A stretch of 64,000 bases of DNA from Deroplatys truncata (GCA_030765065.1 CM060979.1:18319001-18383000); one strand, 5' to 3'; positions 1-11,606 are shown, counted from the stretch's first letter. The notes: generated by a model from the sequence alone, not told the origin. Program-made: numbers and translations.

Positions 1-900
1 TGTTGATTCGCTAGCAGTCATTTTCAGTGAATTTATTTTCAACATGTTTTGCTTTACACCAGGCAATGAAGCGATTAAATGCTATACCATATTGCTTTCT
101 GTTTTTTTGGGGGGTTAAGTACTTCTAGTGTTATTCTTCCTGCTGCTTCTGTAATTTCATCTGCCTCTTTCATTTCAGTTTCTTCTGAATTCATAATTTC
201 CATCATTTAATTCTTATGTAAGTTATACTAGACAAAAGAATAACGTTTTAAATCAAAGAAAGCACAAGGCTGCCATTATAAGATATAATTGTACTGTGAA
301 CAGATAATGCGAGCACCATGAGAAATTAATCAAGTAAGAAGACATAATGAAAAGTAAAATCTAATCAAACCAAGACGAGTATTAAACATGTGCAAATACA
401 AAGAGTAACTGCCATGTGATGGACTTGAAGCCAAAGTTGGTCATAATGGAGTGGTATATAAAAATGCTGTCTAAAAATAAATTAGATGAAAATAAAATAA
501 ATTCCATTAAAAACCAAAAATATACAAAATTCATAAATACATTTAAAATACCTCCTCAATAAAACACAACACAACTCTCATTCCATTATTACAAATCTCA
601 ATAGCTTTACATATAACGCACAATTAAGATTTATTATTTTATTTTCAATTTTAAAAATTCTATTATTTATATAAAGCAGCTATTTAATTATATATATTAT
701 TATTACTTATCAATTGAATTTCAAGATACTCTGCTTTTACACTTATTTCATTATTAATTATTTAATCTTTTTATAGTTCTATAAATTTTCTAATATTACA
801 CCTTTTTATAATTTGTATTATTTCTTATTTTATAAGCTTTATATTTATTTTAAAGTTTATATTTTAAATATGTTCATTCATTAAATTCATATTTTTAACC
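1..900. other. AT-rich DNA, no gene seen
   Basis: Very AT-rich sequence with many stops in all frames. I see no coding signal, RNA gene or recognisable repeat family in it. Confidence 0.6.
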
Positions 901-1017
901 TAAAAGCATGCCTGAAAGATGAATGAAAGGGAAATAATGGAAAGGAAACCGCGGTAGAGAAGAAAATAACCGAGCATGCGACACCAGGGAAACATGTTGA
1001 TTGTTGATTCTAAGGTC

Positions 1018-1465
1018 TACCAGGGCAAGAGTGTAAGCCCAAGGCCCTCCTATACCCAGGGTCGGCGCCAAACACGTAACTCTCCAAACCGTGGGGGTAT
1101 CCATGAAGCCAATGCCTTATTTCTTAAAAATGCAAGATTGGAAGTGGATACGCTACTTACGCGCGTCATCCCGAAAAGGGCGACTACCAAAAACCTCGTA
1201 GAGCCGACAGCAATCTAGCATGCCGTCTACCGGTTATCAGGTCGGTACCGGTGGACGTTAAGGCGTCTCGCAAACCGCCAGTGCGGAAACCCGCACAAAC
1301 CGTACCCAATCTCCCATGGGAATTGGGAACCACTGCCCTACCGAGCCCAACCCAATCCGAACAACTCCCTAGAAACAACAAAAAATCCATGAGTCAGAAT
1401 GGACGGTCGACGGGAATCGAACCCGGGACCTCTCGGTGCCACCTCGGTTGGTCTTACTATAGCTA
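1018..1465 (-). mobile_element. tRNA-headed dispersed repeat, short copy
   Basis: On the minus strand the right end (about 1402-1465) has a tRNA-like B box, GGTTCGATTCCC. The rest resembles the copy at 21140-21850: both share GAAGTGGATA followed by CTTACGCGCGTCA, AGGCGTCTC, a CCCATGGG block, GGGAACCACTGCC and CAACCCAATCCGAACAACTC. Two diverged copies in one window point to a dispersed pol III-type retroposon rather than a gene. The short ORFs here overlap each other in different frames and match nothing I recognise. Confidence 0.6.
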
Positions 1466-1469
1466 AGTA

Positions 1470-2400
1470 TAAGAGAGAGAGAGAAAGAAAAAGTTGCATC
1501 ACGCGTGCATAATGATACTACTTGCTGTTCTCAGGCCATAATCTAGAGCTTTCATTAAAACCTAAAGCACTATGTATCTCCTCTGAGAAAACACATCGCT
1601 TCTGGTGAACAATGCAGGATACCGCAGAGTACCCTCAGAGGTCTCATTCTAATCGATCACATTAAGAAGAGAGGACCAAATATCGATACACTCCCATCGG
1701 GATTTCGGTATCGTCTAAAACGTAAAAAATTCTTTAAGTTTGTGGGAGCAATTTGCAAGCTAATGTTATTCTGTTTTGCTATTAAAGAAGCGCTCTTATC
1801 TGGTACCTGCAGTACGCGTCATTTCGTATTCAATGCGGAGCGTCCTAATCCTGCAGATGTGATCAAGGGACGCATCCACTCATCTCCTATTCTCCAAGCA
1901 CTGCTGCAGTACACTGCAAACAAAAGAAAGTGCAAATTCGCATTTCTAGCACGAAAATGCTTCCGTTCCGCTCGTCGGATGTTTTACGTTTGAGGAAGTT
2001 CCTCTTAAAGCAATTATAAATAACGTTTCCAATGATGTCTGTACTAGTAGAGGCGTATGACACACAACATATCCCAAAAACTAAAGAATTCCACCAGAAA
2101 GTGGTTAGTCCAGTATAAATATAACTCTTTATTAGTTATTTTATAGAAACCTGAAGGGGCGACACTGTATTTCAGTCACGTATTCCTTAGCTATACTAGG
2201 AGTGCTGCAGTATTTTTTTGTTCTTACCTGCAGACATTTCCTGTTATAGCCAATAAGGTTCCAAAATCATACTCTTTTCTGGGTCATTTCATTTTTCTTA
2301 CACTGCACTAATCTAGTTGAATAGAATATTGCATTCTACTCCAAAACTTTATCTTAGCGAAAATACAAGATTCTGAAACCACCTTCGGATATTGAAAAAA
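1470..2400. other. Unassigned DNA with a short GA-rich tract
   Basis: A short (GA)n stretch lies at about 1471-1488. The 83-residue ORF at 1742-1993 has no motif I recognise and no support as a gene. Confidence 0.45.
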
Positions 2401-2401
2401 A

Positions 2402-3268
2402 ATCTGATGAGTTACACTCACATGATTTTCTCTACTCTTGTACAAACTCTTATTCTCCATCTATTTCATATTAATCGAGATAAACATTTGCAGAAACGAT
2501 CTTCTGACATGCAAAGAGAATTACATTTTACACATAGCGACCAGTTCTAAAAATATTTGACTATCGCTTAAGGCGTACTTTGTTCCTTTTGTTTTGTAAT
2601 TACAAGGGCAATATAGAAATACAGTAGCCTTTAAGCATAGACATATCTCTTGATAGCTGGTTGCTATGTGCAGCACCTGCCACAGATTAATACTCTTTGC
2701 ATAACCAAGACAAAAAAATGAATAACGAATTCCCATTTGCGAATATAAGTATTGAAAAATTTAAGGGAATAACAAGAAATATCTCGAAAATTGTTCACTC
2801 AACAAAAATATATATGATATAAATTGTGTATTTCAACGCAATCTACATTATTTGTGTAGTAAAATTTTGTCTATCTCTTATGGTTTACCAGTTATACAAA
2901 AGTCGTTCACAATGAAGAATACTTTTGGAGACATTCCCTAAAAATTCGAAATATACATTTCATTTGTCATGAAAATATCTTAAACATATGATATTTTAAT
3001 CAAAATCGTTAGAGCCATTTTTCAGAAAATTAAAATTTTCGAAAAATGTTCCATGTAAAGGGTCATCTGGGGTGGGGGGATTTTCTTGAAAACCTTCGTG
3101 TCGCATCTCTGGAAGATACTGAACCTAAATACCAAGCTTGGTGTTGATCCGACTGTTCGTTTCTGAGTTATGCTGTTCACACACAGACAGACAGATATGT
3201 TTCCAAAAATACTTTTTTTGATTCAGGGGGTCTCAAAACATGTATTTCCGGTGAAATCTCGGTATCGA
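2402..3268 (+). mobile_element. Family A copy, left arm of an inverted pair
   Basis: Begins TCTGATGAGTTACACTCACA after an A-run and follows the A consensus through the conserved ATTCGTTATTC and GTTCACTCAAC blocks to the segment before the (CA)n tract. It ends at the fusion point near 3268 without the usual 3' end (hairpin and AGTAGAGAAAGTAAAA). The other arm is at 3269-4012. Confidence 0.8.
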
Positions 3269-4012
3269 ATTTTTGGAAACGTGTTTATGTGTGTGTGTGT
3301 GTCTGTCTGTGAACTGCACAGCATAACTCAGAAACGAACAGTCGGATAACACCAAACTTGGTATTTAGGTTCAGTATCTTCCAGAGATGCGACACGAAGG
3401 TTTTCAAGAAAATCGCCTCACCCCAGATTACCGTTTACATGGAACATTTTTCGAAAATTTTAATTTTCTCAGAAATGGCTCTAATGAGTTTGATTAAAAT
3501 ATCATATATTTAAGATACTTTAATGACAAATAAAATGTATATCTTGAATTTTCTGGGAATGTCTCCAAAAGTATTCTTCATTGTGAACGACTTTTGCATA
3601 ACCGGTAAACCATAAGAGATAGACAAAATTTTACTACACAAAAAATGTAGATCGCGTTAAAATACACAATTTATGTGATATACGTTTTTTTTATAGAGTG
3701 AACCATTTTTGAGATATTGCTTGTTATTCCCTTAAATTTTGCAATACTTATACTTTTCTCACATGGGAATTCGTTATTCATTTTTTCATGTCCTGGACGT
3801 GCAAAGAGAATGGAATGCGCCACATAGCAACCAGCTCTTAAGGCATATGACTATCGCTTAAATACTACCATATTCCCCTTGCACCTACAAGAAAATTAGC
3901 AATAAGATTAACATCTCGATTAACATGAAGCATATGGAGAATAAGCGTTTATAAAAATAGTTTGTACAAGAGTAGAGAACGTCATGTGAGTGTAACACAT
4001 ATTTTTTTTCTA
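3269..4012 (-). mobile_element. Family A copy, right arm of an inverted pair
   Basis: Reverse-strand A copy that starts at a short (TG)n tract (about 3288-3302) and ends in GTGAGTGTAACACAT followed by a T-run, the reverse of the family's 5' end. With 2402-3268 it forms a palindrome of about 1.6 kb in which both outer ends are the same (5') end. Confidence 0.8.
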
Positions 4013-4027
4013 TCTACTTCATTTTAA

Positions 4028-4625
4028 TGCAGCTAAACCTTTGCAGAAATAACTACATTACACATTTCGTTACAGATACAAATGAGAAAAGCAAGAAAAC
4101 AGCGGTAATCAAATGTTTAAGAACTGGATGCTATAAATTCCACACCGTTTCCATGACATTGCGAGAAACAGGTGAAAATAGTCATGACCTGAATGACTGA
4201 ACTATAAAACAATTCGGATTATTAATAACACATATCACGGAAACGGCTAAAGCCACAAAAAATTTGATGTAAAATGTGTGTTTTAAAGAGATCTATATTG
4301 CTTGTGTAATACCTCTTCGTCTATCGCTTAACGTTCACCAGTTATGCAAGGTTATACAAAATTCCTACCGAATGAAGAGGACTTCACATTTTGTCATGTA
4401 AATATCTTTAAATATATCGTATTTTGATCAAAATCGCTAGTTATTTTAGAGAAAATAAAAGGTTTCGAAAAATTTTCCATATAAATGGTAGCTGGAGGTG
4501 AAGGGACTTTCATGAAAATTTTCATCTCGCATCCTCGAAAAAATGCTGAACTTAGTGTATTTCCGGTGAAATCCGGCTATCGAATGCTTGGGTGGAATGC
4601 AATATTCATAATCAGGTATCGAATC
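4028..4625 (+). mobile_element. Family B copy
   Basis: Diverged relative of family A. It keeps the same order of blocks: TTTGCAGAAATA, an internal GTTCACCAGTTATGCA, TTTCGAAAAATTTTCCAT and the terminal TTTCCGGTGAAATC...TGGGTGGAATGC. It lacks the (CA)n tract. The ORFs inside do not persist between copies. Confidence 0.65.
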
Positions 4626-4629
4626 CGTG

Positions 4630-5262
4630 TTGGACATGTTTTATCTGTGGAATTTGACATTTTGGAACACGGGATAATGTAAAGGCGGGTTGGCCAGATG
4701 ATAGTTAATGGAGATCTATAGAAGATAGTGACGGTTGTGCCCATGAATCACAGCGTAATAGTAGTGCTCCATTATCAGCTGGGCAAGGAACACGTGCAAT
4801 TAGCGAGCCTTTGTCCGCACCTTTGGGAAAAGTAAAACTCTGAAACAATGAAGAAGAGGGGGGGACGAAATCAAAGCCAATACCCCACGCTGCCTCCTGT
4901 GCGTGACGTTTATACGTCAACATTTTGTTTACGGTTTTCCAGCTCCGGCACTAATTCCGGAGGTTCATTAGGTATTCCATGTGGGAACTGTGTTCCATTC
5001 CGCTCGGATAAAGTTTAAAAGACCAATATTTTGTATGAAACGGGGCGAAACCAGCCCCGTTCATTATTTCTGCATCCTCAGCTATAGACGGATGCATGAA
5101 GTAAACTAGCCACACACCCGCTTTGTGTGTCAATACTTCCTTGGAATTGGCTCCGGTTTGCGAGCAAGTGGTTTATGCAAATACGAAATCTAACGAAGCT
5201 GACACTGGGTAGAAATCACTGTCGAAATTCCTTTCACATCTTCCAATAAGGGCTCAAACAAC
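4630..5262. other. Unassigned DNA
   Basis: No gene or repeat family recognised. The short ORFs at 4705-4923 and 4951-5133 on the minus strand carry no recognisable motif. Confidence 0.4.
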
Positions 5263-5361
5263 ATTCCCTACCACCCAAAAATTTCACAGCAAATACACGT
5301 TTTGAGGCCCCCTAGATAAAAAAGCACTTTTAGAAAAAAGTGCGAGAGTCTGTATGTGTGT

Positions 5362-5398
<37 letters not shown>

Positions 5399-6024
5399 TG
5401 TGAAGACGGTAACTCAAAAACGAAAAGTCGGATAAGGACCAAACTTGGTGTTTGAGTTTACCATCTTCTAAAGATGCGAAACGAAGATTTTCAAGAAAAT
5501 CTCCCCACCCCAAATTACCCTTTACATGGGACATTTTTCCAAAATTTCCATTTTATAAAAAATGGCTGGTAACGATTTTGATTAAAATATCATATATTTA
5601 AAATATTTACATGACAAATAAAATGTATATCTTGAATTTTCTGGGAATAGCCTAGGAAGTCCTCTTCATTCGGAAGGAACTTTGTATAATCTTGCATAAC
5701 TGGTGAACGTTAAGCGATAGACGAAGAGGTATTACACAAGCAATATAGATCTCTTTAAAACACACATTTTACATCAAATTTTTTGTGGCTTTAGCCGTTT
5801 CTGAAATATCCGTTATTAAAGGTTCGAAATGTTCAATAGTTGTCTTCTTTGTTTAAGTCACATCGATTTTCAGTTGTTTCTGGAGATTGCATGGAAACAG
5901 TATGATATTTTAAGGCCAGCATATAGCGTCCAATTTGACTATCGCTGTTCTCTTTTATCTATAACGTAATGTGTATTGTAGCCGTTTCTGCAAGGGTTTG
6001 TTTGGATGAAAATGTAGTAGATAA
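5263..6024 (-). mobile_element. Family B copy with (TG)n tract
   Basis: Reverse-strand B copy. A (TG)n tract at about 5357-5398 sits where A copies carry (CA)n, followed by the conserved AACGAAAAGTCGGATAAG block and GATGCGAAACGAAG. It runs to GATGAAAATGTAGTAGAT near 6018, where an A copy starts in the adjoining A-run. Confidence 0.7.
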
Positions 6025-6308
6025 AAAAATCTGATGTGTTACACTCACATGACTTTCTCTACTCTTGTACAAACTATTTTTACAAACGCTTATTCTCCAT
6101 CTACTTCATCTTAATCGAGATAAACATTTGCAGACTCTATCTTATTGCTAATTTCCTTGTACATGTAAGGAGAAAATATATTTACAAGGGCAATATAGAA
6201 AAACAGTAGCCTTTAAGCACATACATATCTCTTAATAGCTGGTTGCTATGTGCAGCACCATTCCCTTTGCCACAGATTAATACTCTTTGCATATCCAAGA
6301 CAAAAAAA

Positions 6309-7007
6309 TCTGATGTGTTACACTCACATGACTTTCTCTACTCTTGTACAATCTATTTTTACAACGCCTATTCTCCATATGCTTCATGTTAATCGAGATA
6401 TCGAGATGTCAATCTTATTGGTAATTTTCTTGTAGATGCAAGGGGAATATGGTAGCTTTTAAGCGATAGTCAAATATTTTAACGCTGGTTGCTATGTGGC
6501 GCATTCCATTCTCTTTGCATGTCCAGGACAAAAAAAATGAATAACGAATTTGAGAAAAAGTATAAGTATTGGAAAATTTAAGGAAATAACAAGCAATATC
6601 TCGAAAACGGTTCACTCAACAAAATAAATGTATATGACATAAGTTGTGTATTTTAACGCGATCTACATTTTTTGTGTAGTAAAATTTTATCTATCTCTTA
6701 TGGTTTACCAGTTATGCAAAAGTCGTTCACAATGAAGAATACTTTTGGAGACATCCCCAGAAAATTCGAGATATACATTTCTTTTCTCATGACATTATCT
6801 TAAACATATGATATTTTCATCAAAATCGTTAGAGCCATTTTTGAGAAAATTAAAATTTTCGAAAAATGTTCCATGTAAAGGGTAGTCTGGGGTGGGGGAA
6901 TTTTCTTGAAAACCCTCGTGTCGCATCTCTGGAAGATACTGAACCTAAATACCAAGTTTGGTGTTTATCCGACTGTTCGTTTTTGAGTTATGCTGTTCAC
7001 AGACACA

Positions 7008-7066
<59 letters not shown>

Positions 7067-7210
7067 GCACACACGGACATCTTTCCAAAAATGCTTTTTT
7101 TGGATTCAGGAGGTCCCAAAACATGTATTTCCAGTGAAATCTCGGTATCGAATTTTTGGGTGGAATGCAATACTTCCTCTACTTACTATACGTAGTAGAG
7201 AAAGTAAAAA
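6309..7210 (+). mobile_element. Family A, complete inner copy
   Basis: Complete copy of about 0.9 kb. The 5' end TCTGATGTGTTACACTCACA can fold into a hairpin (ATGTG/CACAT). The 3' end has a second hairpin (TACTA-TACG-TAGTA) followed by GAGAAAGTAAAAA. The sequence ACTTTCTCTACT about 20 bases inside the 5' end is the inverse of the terminal AGTAGAGAAAGT. It lies inside another A copy at an A-run. The overlapping ORFs are not conserved coding sequence. Confidence 0.85.
7010..7062. repeat. (AC)n microsatellite in family A
   Basis: Uninterrupted AC dinucleotide run of about 26 units at the position where every A copy carries a CA-rich tract. Confidence 0.95.
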
Positions 7211-7674
7211 TGAATAACGAATTCCCATTTGAGAAAATAAGTATTGAAAAATTTAAGGGAATAACAAGCAATATCTCGAAAACGGTTCACTCAACAAAAG
7301 AAATGTATATGACATAAATTGTGTATTTTAACGCGATCTACATTTTTTGTGTACTAAAATTTTGTCTATCCCTTATGGTTTACCAGTTATGCAAAAGTCG
7401 TTCACAATGGAGAATACTTTTGGAGACATTCCCAGAAAATTCAAGATATACTTTTATTTGTCATGAAAATATCTTAAACATATGATATTTTAATCAAAAT
7501 CGTTAGAGCCATTTTTGAGAAAATTAAAGTTTTCGAAAAGTCCTCCATGTAAAGGGTAATCTGGGATGGGGGGATTTTCTTGAAAACCTTCGTGTCGCAT
7601 CCTTGGAAGATACTGAACCTAAATACCAAGTTTGGTGTTCATCCGACTGTTCGTTTCCGAGTTATGCTGTTCAC

Positions 7675-7685
7675 AGACACACACA

Positions 7686-7725
<40 letters not shown>

Positions 7726-7805
7726 GACAGATACACACACAGACAGACACACACTCACACAGACAGACACACACACAGACAAGACACACACACAAACGCA
7801 CACAC
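7675..7805. repeat. CA/CAGA mixed microsatellite
   Basis: CA repeat interrupted by CAGA and CAAA units, inside the outer A copy. The mixture suggests an older or repeatedly slipped tract. Confidence 0.9.
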
Positions 7806-7944
7806 GGACATGTTTTCAAAAATGCTTTTTTTTTGGATTCAGGGTGTCTCAAAACATGTATTTCCGGTGAAATCTCGGTATCGAATTTTTGGGTGGAATA
7901 CAATACTTCCCCTAATTACTGTACCTAGTAGGGAAAGTAAAAAT

Positions 7945-8036
7945 AAGCTTTAGATAGAATAGTTTGTATACCCACCAATAAAGATAGAGAGTAGAGAAAG
8001 TCCAGTGAAGTATCACATCATATTTTTTTCTGGTTC
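7945..8036 (-). mobile_element. Family B fragment (5' end)
   Basis: Contains GTTTGTATACCCACCAATAA and a degraded GTAGAGAAAGTCCAGTGAAG, matching the 5' ends of B copies at 43840-44070 and 62600-63265. Confidence 0.5.
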
Positions 8037-8930
8037 GCCCTTATGCAAATCTGGATTCAATTAGTAATAAAGATATATTAAGCAATCTAAACGAACAATT
8101 AATGATGTTTCTTATTCACAGATATCATCAAAAGGAAAAAAAAACCCAGAGAAAACTGTAATATAGCTTGTCTCAAACCTAAAAGACAATATGGAGGTAA
8201 ATGAGATATCCCTGTCTCTATGTAACACATACATGTTGTCATTAGCTTCGTGCTACTCTACTGTGACACTGTCGCCAAGTTGCTAATATGTAGTAACATG
8301 TAAATATTCCATTTGTTATACATTTCAGCATTGAACACATTATCCTATTCAGAATATTTTGCCTTATTCAGATTATATCATCTTTAGAGCCTTTATACAT
8401 TTTTATGGGCGCAAATTTCTAAAGAAAACGTGTTTTTCAGTAAAAGTCTGATAATTGCTGTTCCTATGCTTATCACGCAGTAACTAATCAACTAAAAGCC
8501 AGAATGCAACAGTATTTCCTTCTTAGCTAGAGTAAACTACTGTGCTGATAGCTGCTTAGTTTGAACAGTCTACCTTTAACAAGATAAGCGTTATGGAGTA
8601 ATGTTTTAAATTAAACATTTTCGGAAAACTCTGTACCTATGCAGTAGACAAGTCAGCCTAGAGAAACTCTTTTGTTATTGCGTTTAAAACGGAGGCAAGC
8701 GAAATAAAATGTTGAGGAGGGTCGGAGACAGTTTTTAAAACAAGCTGGAATCCTGTAACTTCTTGTAGTTATTGTATATGACAAACAAGTCAACAATCTG
8801 TTCACTTAACAGGCCAGGCGCGAAGTAGAACTCAGTAAAGGTTACCATCAGTTGTAAGCATGTGGATACGTTTATAGTGTTAAGCACGTTATTTATTTAA
8901 CATTTTAAATAAATATTTATGGTTATGGAG
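8037..8930. other. Unassigned DNA
   Basis: AT-rich and without an ORF of note. Nothing recognised. Confidence 0.4.
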
Positions 8931-8939
8931 GGAAAAGCA

Positions 8940-9240
8940 AGGAAGAGAAAAATGTTGGTAAACTAAGAGGAGTGATAATGAATGTGTTAAATTATTACTG
9001 GAGTAAAATGTGTGTTAGTAAGGCAGTAAAAGAAACAGCTAAGGCTACACGGGTGTTCAGAAACAGTGGTATATAAGTTGAAAAAAGAGCGAATGAAAGG
9101 AACTCTAAGGACCCATAAAAAAGAATGTAAAAACGGATGGGGGAAATAAAACCACTAGATTAACGCAATATGATGAAATAGAGCTTAACTGCTTGAAAAG
9201 AATTCACTCACGTTGAATGTAATTTACTCAAGGGTAAACA
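8940..9240 (+). pseudogene. Possible N-terminal relic of an IS630-like transposase
   Basis: A plus-strand reading gives a helix-turn-helix-like stretch (SKAVKETAKATRV) followed by a lysine/arginine-rich linker, broken by stops. The order resembles the N-terminus of the IS630-like transposase relic at 46093-47478, where VAKATGVS is followed by a basic linker. No catalytic segment follows; family B sequence starts at about 9305. The assignment rests on a short similarity, so it is tentative. Confidence 0.3.
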
Positions 9241-9304
9241 GTGGTGATACCCTGCCAAATTAGAGCTTTTATCATTCTATATCTTCAGATTTCTTTGAGA
9301 ATAT

Positions 9305-9578
9305 ACAGGATGTTATAAAAAAAGTATTCCATATTTTGAGAGGTATGAACCAAAATAAGGGGAAAAAAGTCCAGTAAACATGGGCTTTAAAATGCATACC
9401 TTAAGAGCTATGAGCATTAGTTCATCTTCGCTACTGTGAAACATCTCGCGGTGTGTGGGTGTGTGTCTGTGTGTTTTAACTCGAAAACAAAATGCCACAT
9501 GTACACCACACTTAGTATTTAAATTCAGTATCTTCCATGGATACGTCAAAAACAGATTTTTCAATAAATCCAAACTAC
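9305..9578 (-). mobile_element. Family B fragment, left arm of an inverted pair
   Basis: Reverse-strand B sequence with a (TG)n tract at 9450-9475, then TTAACTCGAAAACAAAATG and AGTATTTAAATTCAGTATC. It stops at about 9578, where a plus-strand B copy begins. Confidence 0.55.
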
Positions 9579-10014
9579 TTTTACCAGTTATACAAGATTA
9601 TGTAAACTTCCTTCCGAATAAAGAGGACTTAACAGCTATTCAAGACATACATTTTATTCGCCTTGTAAATATCTTTAATATATGGTATTTTAATCAAAAT
9701 CGTTAACAGCCATTTTTGAGAAAATAAAAAATTTCGAAAAATGTTCCATGTAAAGAGTAGTTGGAGGGGTGTTTTGTAAAAAATCTTCGTGTCGCATCTT
9801 TGGAAGATACTGAGCATAAATACCAAGTTTGATATTTATCCCACATTTCGCGATTTAGTTTTGCGTTCACAGACACGCCGATATAGGCATGCATACATCG
9901 ACCTTTTTCTAAAAATGCCTTTTTTGGGTTCAAGGGGAACTCAAAAAGGTGTATTTCAGGTGAACTCTCGATATACAATTTTTGGGTGGAGTACAATACT
10001 TTACTCTAAGTACA
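9579..10014 (+). mobile_element. Family B fragment, right arm of an inverted pair
   Basis: Starts inside the family at ACCAGTTATACAAGATTATG and continues through TTTCGAAAAATGTTCCAT to the terminal TTTTTGGGTGGAGTACAA. With 9305-9578 it makes a second head-to-head inverted pair. Confidence 0.6.
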
Positions 10015-10048
10015 CCGAGGAGGATGGCTTATGTGATAACGTCTGTGG

Positions 10049-10310
10049 TTTGCAGTTGTAGGACCAGGCGACGGTGTTCGGCGCGTTGCGGCTGGACGGT
10101 GGCTATGGCGACTGCTAAGTTAGGTCTCTCCCCCAAGTGGTCTCTGCACCGGGGTGATTACCGGGGGTCTGTGGCGACGTACTGGGCGACGTCGAATGCG
10201 TTCAAATCTGGTAACATTAGAAACCCCGTCTGTGCTTGTGCCCGTCGTCATCTGGATCTGGTCGCTTTCATCCCTCCCTCCCAGAGGTCACGTAGAAGCA
10301 GAAGGGGCCA
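10049..10310 (+). repeat. GC-rich dispersed repeat, copy 1
   Basis: GC-rich block in AT-rich surroundings. It shares with 28880-29130 the strings CGGTGTTC, GCGTTGCGGCTGG (there GTGTTGCGACTGG), ATGCGTTCAA, ACATTAG and TCCCTCCCAGA in the same order. The open frames at 9982-10392 and 10154-10435 run through this repeat and are not supported as genes. Confidence 0.6.
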
Positions 10311-11462
10311 ACCAGCCTGCGTGCGGTGCTCTGCTCGGTTACGGGCGGCACCCTGTGTTAGTTTGTGCGTTTACCTTTATCTTTTACTGTAAATACATAG
10401 CAGAGAGATTAAATATTAGTGATTTTATGAAGTAATTTATGTAAGTACACTATTGAATATTTTAACACTACATACATCAGTAGTTTTTATTTAACGTTAT
10501 TACATGCATTTGGAATACAGTTTTTTTTCGCACTTTCGCTGCTTAAAATCATTACCATCGATTATCCCAAAACAAATTGTCGTATCAGAAATGGCTGTTC
10601 GGTCCCCTTTAGTTCGTTTGACTACTCTATATTTTAATTCTGCCATTTTTCGTTCGTTCTAACAGACAAGTAACGCTGGAAGGTACCAAATACTACGGCG
10701 AAACCTGACAATCACGTGCTGAAACATCACATGGAAAGAAGAGATACATATTCGTCCACTTGTCGCTGCGGGAGAAGCACATAAAATGCAGGACACCACG
10801 AGAGCTGTAACTGCAGAACATACATGTAGACTCTTGTCGTCGTCCTGTCCTCAACGTCCAAAGTTTCCTTCGGTTAGTCTGCCAACAGCAGCAGAGAATA
10901 GTACTACTCTTTATCAATATGGGATAAAGATGTGCTTCTGTAAAACTGTAGGAATACATTTCTTCCCTTGACAACATGCTGACAACACATATTTTAAGAT
11001 AAACCGAGACCCATAAGCTAAGTAAAATATACATAAAAGCAAAGAAAAGAAAGGTCAAAAGGTTCTTTCGACCGAAAATTCAGTTATACAGTCTTAAGAA
11101 TCTGTTCAATGCCCAAAGTAAGATTTGTGACTTTTCCCCCTGTATTTCTTATGCTGAAATATTGTTATTCTTTTGTCTTATTTACCTCCCTAGAATTCTA
11201 CTTGAAGTAGATAGAAGAACACCTTTAATATTGTGACGCAGCGGCTATGGTCCAAGGTGACAGGTGACACCGGTCGGAGATAAACAAAGATAAGTAGCGC
11301 TCTCGCCCAGCGTAAACATCGGAAGTGCCATAGCCAGTTGGCCTGACTCTTCTGGAGGTTTTCCTCTTCCCAGAACATTCCATTGTTCTGTGGAAGTTTC
11401 CAGAGACTTTATAAGCGAACGTTAGTTTAGTGAGCCAGTTAAAGAGTGCGTTTCTGCCGTTC
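10311..11462. other. Unassigned DNA
   Basis: No gene recognised. The 121-residue minus ORF at 10693-11058 is hydrophobic near its start but has no family motif and is opposed by an ORF on the other strand. Confidence 0.4.
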
Positions 11463-11606
11463 TCCTAGCGTAGGGTTTGACAAACTACGGCCGGGAGCCG
11501 AACCCGGCTGGCGAGCTACAAACTTAAATATATATATATATAAAAAGAAACGGTGCGGCTGTATTAGATTGATTTACGCACGAATTTCGAACGATTGAAT
11601 AAAATT

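Larger units (their letters stand above)
6027..7940 (+). mobile_element. Family A outer copy, interrupted by another A copy
   Basis: The 5' part (6027-6308) begins TCTGATGTGTTACACTCACA and runs to CCAAGACAAAAAAA. The sequence then breaks for a full second A copy and resumes at 7211 with TGAATAACGAATTCCC, the exact continuation seen in uninterrupted copies (for example near 55840). It ends with GTAGGGAAAGTAAAAA near 7940. The (CA)n region at 7675-7805 is long and mixed with CAGA units. Confidence 0.85.

Noticed and set aside
6866-7217. ORFs with threonine-histidine repeats inside family A copies (also 7580-7953, 20118-20419, 61134-61471 and others)
   Set aside because: They are readings of the (CA)n tract and its flanks. 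The same repeat is open in several frames and on both strands, with stops at varying places between copies, so no conserved protein is indicated.
10693-11058. 121-residue minus ORF as a host gene
   Set aside because: No domain or codon pattern supports it, it is overlapped by an opposite-strand ORF, and no exon partners were seen.
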